A DNA stretch of 64,000 nt from Candidatus Roseilinea mizusawaensis (lineage in GTDB: Bacteria; Chloroflexota; Anaerolineae; J036; Brachytrichaceae): positions 62,001 to 126,000 of the forward strand of contig JAEANN010000017.1 of NCBI GenBank assembly GCA_016841965.1, read 5' to 3'. Below, piece by piece: positions 7,248 through 15,946 of the stretch. Below the pieces are notes generated by a model. The model did not search any database. It worked only from the letters and a program-made list of their open reading frames with translations, and was not told where the DNA came from. Every line of letters begins with the position of its first letter. Position 1 is the first letter of the stretch. Made by a program: the position numbers and the translations under genes.

Positions 7248-10200
7248 GTGATCACGTTCACCCAGCCAGGGTTCCTGGTGTTGCTGGCGCTGATCCCGCT
7301 CAGCGTCTTCATCGCACTGCCCCGGCTGCGGCGTGGTCTTCGAGCTAACGTCGCGCACGCACACGCCTGGGCCGGGTTGGTTCTGCGATCCGTTCTCCTC
7401 GCCTGTGTGGTGCTTGCCCTGGCCGGTGCGCAGAGCGTCACCTGGACCGACCGGCTGTCGGTTGTCTTCCTCGTCGATGTTTCCGACAGTGTGGGCGCCG
7501 CCGGCAGAGACCGGGCGGCGGCTTTCATCCGCGAGTCGCTGGCAGCCATGCGCGCCGGCGGCGGCGCGCTCTCGCGCGATCAGGCTGCCGTCGTCCTGTT
7601 CGGCGCCGACGCGCAGATCGAGCGCGGCCTGTCTTCGTTGCCCGATCTGGCCCCCTTCAGCGTGCGTGTGCGCACGGCCGGCACCCACATCGAAAACGCC
7701 ATCCGACTGGGACTGTCCCTGTTCCCGCCCGACGCCGCCAAACGATTGGTGTTGATCAGCGACGGCAAACAAACCATCGGCGATGCCGACGCGGCAGCGC
7801 GGCTTGCGCGCGCCGTCAACGTGCGACTGGATGTCGTGCCGCTGCAGTCCGTCGCCGGCGTCGATGCGGCTATCGAGCAGGTGGATGCTCCCCAGAGCGC
7901 CTCGGTGGGTCAGATCATCCCGCTCGAAGTCGTGGTGCGCTCGAATGCTGCCATGCCGGCCCAGTTGACCGTGTTCTCCGGCGCTGCCAATGCTGCTCGC
8001 GAGGTCGTGGCGCAACAGCCGGTGAGTTTGCTCATCGGCGAAAACAGATTCAGCCTGCGTGTGAAAGCCACACAGGCCGGCTTCAACGCATTCCGCGTCC
8101 AGGTCATTCCCGATGTGGACACGATCCCGCAAAATAACGCCTTGTCTGCCTCGCTGATTGTGGGCGGCAAGCCGCGCGTGTTGCTGGTGTCGAACCCGCC
8201 GCTGCCGGCTCTGGAACGCGGCGTTGCCGGTGTGGATGAAACGATCGCGCTCAAAGCGGCGCTGGCTGCGGCAGATATTGACTACGACGAAAGCGCGCCT
8301 GGCGCCATGCCGGCCGCCATTCAATCGCTGGCCGCGTATCAGTCGATCATTCTGGTGAATGTGCCGGCGCGCGACTTGTCACCGCGCGCCATGTTCTCGC
8401 TGCAAAGCTATGTGCGCGATATCGGTGGCGGACTGGTGGTCGTGGGCGGGCCCAACAGCTATGGTGTGGGTGGCTACTTCAGAACGCCGCTCGAAGAGAC
8501 GCTGCCGGTCGACACGCAGGTGAAGGACCCACGCCGGTTCCCGTCGGTCGCGATGGCGATCGTGATGGACAAGAGCGGCAGCATGAGCGCGCAGGAGGGC
8601 GGCGTCCTCAAGATGCGCCTGGCAGCCGAGGCCGCCGCGCGCGCTGCCGAGTTGATCAACGATGACGACGACATCACCATCATCGGCTACGATACCGAGC
8701 TGGTCGATCAGATCGGCCCGTTCCCCGGACGCGATCGCCAGCGTTTCATTCCGGAGATTCTGCGCATTGCGCCGGGTGGGGGCGGCATCTACGTCTACGA
8801 GTCGCTGATCGAAGCGCGCCGCGTGCTCGGCCAGTCCGATAAGCGCAGCAAGTTCATCATCTTGCTCGCCGACGGCAGCGATGCAGAGAACCAGAGCGGC
8901 GCGCGAGAACTGGTGCAGCAAATGCGCGCCGAGAACATCACCCTCAGCGTGGTAGCCATCGGCGACGGCTCGGATGTGCCTTTCCTGAAAGAGATTGCCC
9001 GTATTGGCGGTGGGCGATTCCATCTGACCGATCAGGCCGCCAATCTGCCGACCATCTTCACTGAAGAGACGGCGCTCGCTCAGCGCAGTTACATGGTCGA
9101 GCAGACAGTGCTGCCCCGAGCCGGCGCCGGCAGCCCGATGCTCAGCGGTATTGAGGCAGTCCCGGCTGTGCTGGGTTACATTGCCACCACACCCAAGCCG
9201 GCGGCGCAAGTGATGCTGTGGGCTAACGAGACTGACCCGCTGTTGGCTGCCTGGCAATACGGATTGGGCCGCGCCGTCGCCTTCACCTCCGATGCCACGG
9301 GTCGCTGGGGTAGGCTGTGGGTAGCCTGGGAAACGTTCCCCAAATTTTGGGCACAGGTGGTGCGCTGGACGATCCTTGAGCGGCCTGACTCTACGTTGCA
9401 GGCGCGCGTGACGCAAGACGGTGACCTAACGACGATCGTGGTCGATGCGCCGGTAAATGAGACGCAGGCCGATCTTGATCTGAACTTGCAAGCGACACTC
9501 GTCGACAGCAACGGCAACACGCAACAAGTGCCGCTGGCACAGGCCGGGCCGGGGCGGTATGAAGGTCAAACCCGGCTGACCGAGCCGGGCGCTTACTTCG
9601 TGCGCATTCAGCCCGCGTCGTCACTCACGGCCACTGCGACGATTACAGAGGCAGCGGATTACATCCACACGCTGACCTGGGTCAAGCCGTACTCGTCGGA
9701 GTACGTTCCCGGCCCCAGCGCCGAAGATGCGCTACTGGCGTGGTCCACTCTGGGTGGCGGAACAGTGTTGAATCAGCCGGCGGACGCTTTCCGCCTCGAT
9801 GCGCCGGCGGCTGCCTCGCGCACCGATCTGTTCCCCTGGTTGCTGGCAATCGCCGCTTGCCTGCTACCGTTCGATATCGGCGTGCGGCGGATTGCCGTCA
9901 GCTTGCGCAAGGTGTTCGGCATGGCTCCCCGGCGCGATCTGGCTGCCGCAACGCTCGAGCAGGGTGGGCGCATTAGCCGGCTGATGCAAGCCAAAGCGCG
10001 CAGCCCGCGCGGGCCGGCTGCGGTTGTGCCGCCGCAGCGTCGGCAAGCCGGCGTGCCTGTATCCCCGGACGCCGTCCGCACGGATAGCATCCGCGCGGAT
10101 AGCATCCGCGCGGACAGCATCCGCGCGGACGCTGCCTGGGCTGGAGCGCGTTCTGCCGGCAGCGGCGCCGGCGAGGCGACCACTGATTCGCAAGTGCCCG

Positions 10201-10313
10201 ATGCGCAAGTGCCCGATGCACCTACCACTGCCGGCGCAACTGCCGCCGAGTTGCTGCGGCGCCGGCGCAAGCAGTCGGGCCAGAGCGCCGGCGAGAGCGC
10301 CGGCGAGAGTTGA
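7248..10313 (+). CDS. Large membrane protein with two von Willebrand A domains
   Basis: About 1021 aa from the GTG at 7248, chosen because a TATAGT box lies just before it. Two N-terminal membrane helices (residues about 5-25 and 45-65) precede a first vWA domain with a MIDAS-like DVSDS near 80. A glutamine-amidotransferase-like region (LVVVGGPNSYGVGGYF, about 395-410) leads into a second vWA domain with the classical MIDAS DKSGSMS near 440. A beta-rich region and a C-terminal helix at about 860-880 follow. The cytoplasmic tail carries DSIRA and QVPDA repeats. This order is like predicted BatA-type or surface-stress proteins of Chloroflexota; the exact role is unknown. Confidence 0.88.
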   Translation: MITFTQPGFLVLLALIPLSVFIALPRLRRGLRANVAHAHAWAGLVLRSVLLACVVLALAGAQSVTWTDRLSVVFLVDVSDSVGAAGRDRAAAFIRESLAAMRAGGGALSRDQAAVVLFGADAQIERGLSSLPDLAPFSVRVRTAGTHIENAIRLGLSLFPPDAAKRLVLISDGKQTIGDADAAARLARAVNVRLDVVPLQSVAGVDAAIEQVDAPQSASVGQIIPLEVVVRSNAAMPAQLTVFSGAANAAREVVAQQPVSLLIGENRFSLRVKATQAGFNAFRVQVIPDVDTIPQNNALSASLIVGGKPRVLLVSNPPLPALERGVAGVDETIALKAALAAADIDYDESAPGAMPAAIQSLAAYQSIILVNVPARDLSPRAMFSLQSYVRDIGGGLVVVGGPNSYGVGGYFRTPLEETLPVDTQVKDPRRFPSVAMAIVMDKSGSMSAQEGGVLKMRLAAEAAARAAELINDDDDITIIGYDTELVDQIGPFPGRDRQRFIPEILRIAPGGGGIYVYESLIEARRVLGQSDKRSKFIILLADGSDAENQSGARELVQQMRAENITLSVVAIGDGSDVPFLKEIARIGGGRFHLTDQAANLPTIFTEETALAQRSYMVEQTVLPRAGAGSPMLSGIEAVPAVLGYIATTPKPAAQVMLWANETDPLLAAWQYGLGRAVAFTSDATGRWGRLWVAWETFPKFWAQVVRWTILERPDSTLQARVTQDGDLTTIVVDAPVNETQADLDLNLQATLVDSNGNTQQVPLAQAGPGRYEGQTRLTEPGAYFVRIQPASSLTATATITEAADYIHTLTWVKPYSSEYVPGPSAEDALLAWSTLGGGTVLNQPADAFRLDAPAAASRTDLFPWLLAIAACLLPFDIGVRRIAVSLRKVFGMAPRRDLAAATLEQGGRISRLMQAKARSPRGPAAVVPPQRRQAGVPVSPDAVRTDSIRADSIRADSIRADAAWAGARSAGSGAGEATTDSQVPDAQVPDAPTTAGATAAELLRRRRKQSGQSAGESAGES
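10081..10125 (+). repeat. 15-bp coding repeat in the vWA protein tail
   Basis: Three 15-bp units of the form CGGA(T/C)AGCATCCGCG encode the DSIRA pentapeptide. Each junction contains the palindrome TCCGCGCGGA. Short QVPDA and AGES repeats follow in the same tail. Confidence 0.75.
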
Positions 10314-10358
10314 GCACTGCCGCCCGATATTGCGGACAAAGTCTGTCTTTCCCGCCTC

Positions 10359-10454
10359 CTACTCGCTCGCCGGCACAACACTCTCGCGCATGATCTGATG
10401 CAGAGCCTCGAACTGCTCGAAGGCGACCGAGTGGCCGGCATGTTTGGATGTGAG
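10359..10454 (-). pseudogene. Possible alpha/beta-hydrolase C-terminal remnant
   Basis: On the minus strand, about 30 codons read HAGHSVAFEQFEALHQIM... to a TAG. This matches the typical last segment of alpha/beta hydrolases, where GHS carries the catalytic histidine. No start or remaining domain is found before tRNA-Lys, so only a tail is left. The match is short and may be chance. Confidence 0.3.
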
Positions 10455-10557
10455 CGTCTGCTGGGGCCGGTAGTGTGCGTTGCAGGTGCACAAAACCCAC
10501 GTGCAGAGGCCGGCTATGGCCTTCTGCGCGCGACGCTGGAGTTGTTTGAGGAGGGAG

Positions 10558-10631
10558 TGAGCCGTGCAGGATTCGAACCTGCGACACAAGGATTAAAAGT
10601 CCTCTGCTCTACCAAGCTGAGCTAACGGCCC
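10558..10631 (-). tRNA. tRNA-Lys (anticodon TTT)
   Basis: A full cloverleaf folds on the minus strand: acceptor GGGCCGT/ACGGCTC with discriminator A, D-arm with GCTC/GAGC, anticodon arm GAGGA-CTTTTAA-TCCTT, variable GTGTC, and T-arm GCAGG-TTCGAAT-CCTGC. The anticodon TTT reads Lys. CCA is not encoded. Confidence 0.97.
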
Positions 10632-10684
10632 TCGCGCGCGCCGTCGGCGTGCGATCGCCGACGGACACGATTATAACGCGGGTT

Positions 10685-11536
10685 TCACGCTTCTGGTGCG
10701 GCGGGGAACGCAATCATGCCCACCGTACCCGGCCCGAGGTGCGCTGCCACCGAGATCGACAGATTGGTCATGATCATGTCCTTGCAGTTGAGCGCGGCCT
10801 GCAGCCGCTCCTTCAACATCTGTCCGACCTCTGGCGCGCGCGCGTGCACCACCGCGACATTCACCAGTTGCTCACCCAGCCGTTGCCGCATTGCGTCCAC
10901 GATGTATGACATTGCCCGCTGTTGCGTGCGCACGCGATCGGCCAGTTCCATCGCGCCTTCGCGCACGTTGATAATTGGTTTGATGTTCAACAGCGACACC
11001 ACCGCCGCCTGCAGCGCCTTCACGCGCCCGCTCAGCCGGGCGTACTCCAGCGTGTCGAGCGCGAACATGATGCTCATGTTGCGCCGGATGAAATCCAGCC
11101 GCTCGAGGATGCCCTGCAATGGTGTGCCCAGTCGCTCCAGAATGCGCGCCTCGCGGCACATGTAGGCCAGGCCGGCCGAGCCGGACCACGAGTCGAAGGT
11201 GAAAACGGGAATCTCGCCTTCCAAAGCCTGCGCAGCGATGCGCGCCGAGGCAAATGTCCCCGATAACTTGCTCGATAGGTTGATGGAGAGGATGGTGTCG
11301 CCGGCTTTGGCGATGCGGCGAAAAACCTCGATGAACTGCTCTGGGGAGGGCGTGGCCGTCTTGGGAATGACTCTGTTCTTGTCGACGTAGCGGTAGAAAT
11401 CCTCGTCGGACAGGTCGACGCCTTGTAGGAAAGTCTGCTCGCCAATGTGAATCACAATCGGCACAACCTGAATGTCATAATCGTTTCGCCACTCCGGCGG
11501 CATGTCACCCGACCCATCCATCACAATGTGCAGCAT
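10685..11536 (-). CDS. DegV-family fatty-acid-binding protein
   Basis: A 283-aa protein of the DegV/FakB class, which presents fatty acids to a fatty-acid kinase (FakA). It opens with HIVMDGSGDMP, the family's first conserved strand, and has TATPSPEQFIEVF near 65-77 and INLSSKLSGTFASA near 90-103, the lipid-carboxylate-binding region. The ATG at 11536 has GGAGAG upstream; the longer frame to 11668 only adds promoter DNA. No fakA homologue is visible here. A TATACT box at 11589-11594 (minus strand) could drive it. Confidence 0.92.
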   Translation of the reverse strand: MLHIVMDGSGDMPPEWRNDYDIQVVPIVIHIGEQTFLQGVDLSDEDFYRYVDKNRVIPKTATPSPEQFIEVFRRIAKAGDTILSINLSSKLSGTFASARIAAQALEGEIPVFTFDSWSGSAGLAYMCREARILERLGTPLQGILERLDFIRRNMSIMFALDTLEYARLSGRVKALQAAVVSLLNIKPIINVREGAMELADRVRTQQRAMSYIVDAMRQRLGEQLVNVAVVHARAPEVGQMLKERLQAALNCKDMIMTNLSISVAAHLGPGTVGMIAFPAAPEA

Positions 11537-11628
11537 GTCATCTCTCCAGTGTCCAATCGCAAGCAGTGCGCGACTTTCGATTTCAAACAGTATACCCAGG
11601 CAAAGCGCGCTCGGATGCGCACATCCGA

Positions 11629-12771
11629 TCACACAGCCGACCAGTTTGCGCCATCTGACGCCACACACGCATAGATGTTGGGGGTGCGACCGGTGCGGCG
11701 CGGATATTCGGCGGCAATCCTGTCGGCCAGGCTAGCCGCTGCGTCGTCGTTCACCAAGGCGATAGCGCAGCCACCGAAGCCGGCCCCGGTCATGCGCGCG
11801 CCATGCACGCCCGGCGTGTCACGGGCAATATCCACCACAGCGTCCAGTTCTGCGCTGCTCACCTCATAAAGATCGCGCAGGCTGTCGTGCGATTGGTTCA
11901 TCAGCGCGCCGAAGGTGGATAGCTCGTTGCGTCGCAACGCAGCCACGGCATCGAGCACGCGCTGATTTTCGTGAATGACATGTGCGCAGCGCCGGGCAAT
12001 CACAACGGGCAATTCATCGCGCCGGCGCTCAAACGCTTGCACACTGACGTCGCGCAGACTGCGCACGCCCAGCAGCCGCGCGCCTTCTTCACATTCGCGC
12101 CGGCGTTGGTTATACGCGCTGCCGGCCAGTGTGCGCGGCGCAGTTGTGTCCACGACCAGCACGGTCACGCCGGCAGGCAGCGAGGCCAGCTCATACTCCA
12201 GCGAACGGCAGTCGATGAGCAAGGCGTGGCCGGCTTTGCCCAGTGACGAAATGAACTGATCCATGATGCCGCACTTGACGCCGACGAATTCGTTCTCGGC
12301 GCGTTGAGCCAGCCGGGCTGCACGCACCCCGTCGATTGATTGGCCGGATGCTGCGCAAAATGCCATCACAGTTGCCATCTCGGTTGCGGCAGAGGAGGAT
12401 AGACCACTGGCGATTGGCACATCGCCGCTCACCACCCCGTCGAACCCGCGCAGAGCCAGCCCGTCGTTTTGAAGCATCGCTGCGACACCGCGCATGTAGT
12501 TGCTCCACGGTGCTGCCGGGTCTGGACGGATTGCGTCCAGTGAAAACATCGATTCTTGCTCAAAGTCGGCGGAATACAGCCGCACAATCCCATCCTGCCG
12601 GGCAGCGCCGATGATCTTTACATCCCGGTCGATTGCCATCGGCAGCACGAATCCTTCGTTGTAGTCGGTGTGTTCGCCAATCAGATTCACCCGCCCCGGC
12701 GCGCGGGCGGCAAACACAGCGGCACAGTCATAGCGCGAGCGAAATAGGGCTTGCAGGTCGGATAGCTTCAT
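11629..12771 (-). CDS. galK: Galactokinase
   Basis: A GHMP kinase of 380 aa, close to the family's usual length, converting galactose and ATP to galactose 1-phosphate in the Leloir pathway. It has the galactokinase signature GRVNLIGEHTDYNEGF near 27-42, the ATP loop GLSSSAA near 126, and the C-terminal glycine motif GARMTGAGFGG. The ATG at 12771 is preferred; the TTG at 12810 would only add an unconserved extension. galT and galE are not in the window. A 7-bp hairpin (11611-11628) lies just past the stop but has no T-run. Confidence 0.95.
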   Translation of the reverse strand: MKLSDLQALFRSRYDCAAVFAARAPGRVNLIGEHTDYNEGFVLPMAIDRDVKIIGAARQDGIVRLYSADFEQESMFSLDAIRPDPAAPWSNYMRGVAAMLQNDGLALRGFDGVVSGDVPIASGLSSSAATEMATVMAFCAASGQSIDGVRAARLAQRAENEFVGVKCGIMDQFISSLGKAGHALLIDCRSLEYELASLPAGVTVLVVDTTAPRTLAGSAYNQRRRECEEGARLLGVRSLRDVSVQAFERRRDELPVVIARRCAHVIHENQRVLDAVAALRRNELSTFGALMNQSHDSLRDLYEVSSAELDAVVDIARDTPGVHGARMTGAGFGGCAIALVNDDAAASLADRIAAEYPRRTGRTPNIYACVASDGANWSAV

Positions 12772-12816
12772 CGGATGAGCAAGTGGGATAAGTGGCGTAG
12801 TCAAGGTCAAATATCG

Positions 12817-13047
12817 TTAACCCCGCAGCAGGCCCAAAGATACGTAGGCGATGATCATGCCGATCAAGACCATGCCCAATCCATAGATGCGATACACCCC
12901 CTGGGCAAATCTCTCGCCACGCTTTTGAGCCAACAGCTTTCCAAATGGGTCATATCGTATTAGCTCATCTAGAGGACGCCGCAGGGCTGCAAAGCCGTTG
13001 ATGAGCAAGATCACTGCAAAAACCAGACCGACAACGCCACCAATCAT
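12817..13047 (-). CDS. Small two-helix membrane protein
   Basis: A 76-aa protein with hydrophobic helices at residues about 2-20 and 54-74 and a charged loop between them (RYDPFGKLLAQKRGERFAQG). GATAAT at 13055-13060 on the minus strand ends exactly seven bases before the ATG, so it is probably leaderless. No family recognised; coding character is good, and it lies upstream of galK in the same direction. Confidence 0.65.
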   Translation of the reverse strand: MIGGVVGLVFAVILLINGFAALRRPLDELIRYDPFGKLLAQKRGERFAQGVYRIYGLGMVLIGMIIAYVSLGLLRG

Positions 13048-13250
13048 AATTCAGATTATCACCGACCGAATGTGGCAGCAAGCATAACATGTGCGCGCTG
13101 CCTGCTGTCCACTTTGCCGATTATAGACCTGAATAGATCTGACCACCTGGTTGGTAAATGAAGTGCGCCGTCTGGATTTATGTCTGATGATTTGCGTTGC
13201 AGCCAATTATCGAGTAGTATGCGGAAAATCGGCGTTTTACATCTACGTCT
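13048..13250. promoter_or_regulatory. Divergent promoter region
   Basis: This 203-bp gap separates the minus-strand small membrane gene from the plus-strand MBL gene. On the minus strand GATAAT (13055-13060) lies seven bases before its start. On the plus strand a weaker TACATC (13238-13243) lies seven bases before the ATG at 13251. Nothing else was recognised. Confidence 0.4.
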
Positions 13251-14312
13251 ATGCACTGGGAAAGGCTTTCCGAAGACGTCTACGTTTTTACTAGCGATCG
13301 CTATGCGCAGGTGACGGCCAGCTTGATCGTGTCGGGCACGGTGGGCGTCATGATCGATACGCTACCCTTCCCCGAAGAGACGGCCCAGATTGCCCTATTT
13401 GCGCGCCGGCGCTGCCCGGACGGCGTGCGTTATGTGATATACACGCAGCATCAGGCAGACCACACGTATGGCGCTTTTCTGTTCCCTAAAGCCGAAGTGA
13501 TTGCGCATGCTGCCTGCCGCGAGATTCTCATCGACAAGGGGTATAAGGCTCTGGAGGTGGCCCGGCAGCAGAGCCGCGAACTCGAGATCATCCGGCTGCG
13601 CTTGCCAAGCATTACGTTCACCAGCGGCGTGTTTGCCCTAAAGCTGCCCGGCAAGACACTGGAAATTTTCCCGTCGCCTGGCCACACGGTGGATTCAGTG
13701 TCTGTAATTTTGCAGGAAGAGAAGATTTTATTTGCCGGCGACACGATCATGGCAATCCCAACGATCGGCGATGGGGATATTGATCAGTTGCGCGCCTCTA
13801 TCGAGGCGGTGGCTGCCATGCCGCTCGAAACTATCGTTCAGGGCCATGGGGAGATTATCCTGCGTGGCGAGATCAAGGATAACCTTCGACGTAGTCTGAA
13901 CTACCTCGAAAACTTGCAGACCAAAGTGCAGAAGCTGGTTGAAGCCGGCGGCACGCGCGAAGAGGTTCGTCGCATCACGCTGGAATCGTGCGGTCTGCAA
14001 CGTGTGCTCTTGAGCGGTGTCGTCACCCAATTGCACCAGGCCAATCTGATGGCGCTGTATAACCGGTTGACGGCTGCGCTGAGACCCGCCCAGCTACCTG
14101 TGGCTGCTGCGGCAGTTCAGACAATAAGCCGGCGCGCCGGTGCCCGTTCTACCGCCAGCGCACCTAAAGACCGCAAGGCTGCCCCGAAAAAGCCGGCGCG
14201 TCCGGCAAAATCTAAGCCGGCTGCCCCCAAAAAGCCACGCACCAAGGCCGCGACACAGTCACACTCCAAAAAGGCTGCGTCGACGTCAACGGAGGAACGC
14301 CCTGACGCATGA
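13251..14312 (+). CDS. Metallo-beta-lactamase-fold protein with degenerate metal site and basic tail
   Basis: A 353-aa protein. The MBL core (residues 1-255) has the right order of motifs: D36 strand, metal loop, PGHTVDS with H145, FAGDT with D164, and QGHGE with H199. The usual HxHxDH loop reads TQHQADH (65-71), so both first-site histidines appear as Gln while D70 and H71 remain. Two-metal hydrolysis is therefore doubtful; a one-metal or non-catalytic role is possible. The last 60 residues are Lys/Ala/Pro-rich like a histone H1 tail and may bind nucleic acid or polyanions. Its TGA overlaps the next ATG (ATGA). Confidence 0.85.
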   Translation: MHWERLSEDVYVFTSDRYAQVTASLIVSGTVGVMIDTLPFPEETAQIALFARRRCPDGVRYVIYTQHQADHTYGAFLFPKAEVIAHAACREILIDKGYKALEVARQQSRELEIIRLRLPSITFTSGVFALKLPGKTLEIFPSPGHTVDSVSVILQEEKILFAGDTIMAIPTIGDGDIDQLRASIEAVAAMPLETIVQGHGEIILRGEIKDNLRRSLNYLENLQTKVQKLVEAGGTREEVRRITLESCGLQRVLLSGVVTQLHQANLMALYNRLTAALRPAQLPVAAAAVQTISRRAGARSTASAPKDRKAAPKKPARPAKSKPAAPKKPRTKAATQSHSKKAASTSTEERPDA

Positions 14313-15946
14313 GCGTCTTTCAAGCAGCCCTGATCGCGCTGTGTTACGCCTTCTCGCAGTCTGCCTTTAACGCCGGCCTGGGAGGCTATATTCTCTCCCA
14401 GCCCCTTGTGGCGGGAACGATTGTCGGCGTGCTGTTGGGCGATCCGCTGGCCGGCGCCGCGCTGGGCGGCACACTGAATCTGAGCGCCCTCGCGTTGAGC
14501 CAGTTGCGGCTGCGCTTTGGCCCGGACATTGCGCTGGCCGGCTATGTGGGTATTCCCATCATGTTGTTGAACGGCGTCGCTGTTGACACTCCTCAGGCGC
14601 TGGCTGTTTTTGGCGCGCTGGCCGTCTTCAGCACGCTGCTGGTGTTCGTGCGGGGTGTGTTCAACAGCGTGCTGGCGCACTGGGCCGACTATTTCGCCGA
14701 GCGTGGCGATGCTGCGCTAGTTGCTTTCATCAACGTTGGGCCATCTCAAGTGTGGCTGTTCGTGATCACGTTTATTCCTGCGTTTGTCCTGTTGCGGTTT
14801 GACATGCAAGCGCTGGTCAGCGTGACCGACGCGCTGCCGTTGTGGGTGCAGACCGCGTTGCGTTTGAGCCAGCATCTGTTGGCGGCTTTGGGCATTGCTA
14901 TGAGCGCGCGCGTACTCGCGCGAGGAAGCAGCGCGGCTTATTTCGTGCTGGGTTGGCTTGCGGCCCATGCCTTCGGGCCGGCCCCGCTCACCTTGCTGGG
15001 CGCCAGCATTGCTACCATTCATGCCTTTGTTGCGCGCAAACGCATGGAGCCGGCCCAGGACACCCTGGCGACAGATGCGCTGCCATCCGATCAGCTCGAA
15101 CCAGAGGACTCGCGCGCGCCTTCGCCGCTTGTCCCTGCTGATCTGCGCGTGTCTTTCATGCTGTGGCTGTTCTTTCACAATGCCGCGCTCAACTTTGAGC
15201 GCTTCCAGAACATTGGGCTTGCCACGGCGCTGGCCCCCATCGCACGCAAGCTGTATGCCACGGCCGAGGAGCGCGCGGCCTGTCTGCGCCGTCATCTTGC
15301 GCTGTTCAGCACCGAGTTCTCGCTTGGAGCAGCGGCTGTGGGCGCTTCAGTGGCCCTGGAAGAGCGGCGCGCTATGGGGGATGCGATCAACGAAGCGGAG
15401 TGTGTGGGTGCAAAGACCGGCGCGATGGCTGCCCTGGGCGTCACCGGCGATGCGCTGGTTCAGGGCGTTGTGACAGCTTTCGCCGTCGCTATAGGGGCCA
15501 GCCTGGCTCGACAAGGCAATTTGCTTGGGCCATTCCTGTTTGTGGTCTTCGAGGCAACGGTAGTGTTGTGCGTTGCCTATGCCAGCTTTCAGTTTGGGTA
15601 TACCCAGCTTCGACGCGTCGCGGCATGGGCGCGGGCGAATGAGTGGTTGCGGGCCGGCCTGTTTGGCGCGGTGCGCCTGGGCGCCTTCGTGCTGGGAGGG
15701 CTATTGCTCACCTATGCGCCGCTGCACCTGCCGGGCGGGGCGATCATCGAGATCGATGGCGCTCGGATTGCGCTACAGCACGCGGTGTTGGACCGAATCA
15801 TGCCGAACATGATTCCGTTACTCGTTGTCCTGGCTCTGTGGTGGCTGTTGCGCTATCGCAACACCAGCCCGATGGTCTTGCTGGGCGTTTTGATCGCGCT
15901 GGCCTTTGCGATATGTGGCGCGCTCAGTCTGGTGGGTTGGCTGTGA
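14309..15946 (+). CDS. Fused mannose-class PTS EIIC-EIID permease
   Basis: A 545-aa membrane protein. Residues about 1-250 resemble the sorbose/mannose EIIC (SQSAFNAGLGGYILSQPL, GGTLNLSALALSQL) with many membrane helices. Residues about 280-545 resemble EIID, starting FFHNAALNFERFQNIG and containing EERAACLRRHLALF and a GAMAALGVTGDALVQG glycine region. In known systems these are two separate proteins working with EIIA/EIIB phosphocarriers. No EIIA, EIIB, HPr or EI gene is visible here. It is translationally coupled to the MBL gene (ATGA) and to the next gene (GTGA). It could be a phosphorylation-independent transporter. Confidence 0.85.
   Translation: MSVFQAALIALCYAFSQSAFNAGLGGYILSQPLVAGTIVGVLLGDPLAGAALGGTLNLSALALSQLRLRFGPDIALAGYVGIPIMLLNGVAVDTPQALAVFGALAVFSTLLVFVRGVFNSVLAHWADYFAERGDAALVAFINVGPSQVWLFVITFIPAFVLLRFDMQALVSVTDALPLWVQTALRLSQHLLAALGIAMSARVLARGSSAAYFVLGWLAAHAFGPAPLTLLGASIATIHAFVARKRMEPAQDTLATDALPSDQLEPEDSRAPSPLVPADLRVSFMLWLFFHNAALNFERFQNIGLATALAPIARKLYATAEERAACLRRHLALFSTEFSLGAAAVGASVALEERRAMGDAINEAECVGAKTGAMAALGVTGDALVQGVVTAFAVAIGASLARQGNLLGPFLFVVFEATVVLCVAYASFQFGYTQLRRVAAWARANEWLRAGLFGAVRLGAFVLGGLLLTYAPLHLPGGAIIEIDGARIALQHAVLDRIMPNMIPLLVVLALWWLLRYRNTSPMVLLGVLIALAFAICGALSLVGWL

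Noticed and set aside
5901-8324. An 807-codon open frame on the minus strand
   Set aside because: It lies antisense to the Gfo/Idh/MocA and vWA genes, which have clear domains; long antisense frames are expected at this GC content, and its protein has no recognisable motif.
10314-10557. Integration site next to tRNA-Lys
   Set aside because: No direct repeat of the tRNA 3' end and no integrase gene were found in the surrounding sequence.
10398-10625. Plus-strand 75-codon frame over the tRNA
   Set aside because: Overlaps tRNA-Lys on the other strand and has no ribosome site or motif.
11611-11628. Hairpin after galK as a terminator
   Set aside because: The 7-bp stem is real but no T-run follows on the minus strand.
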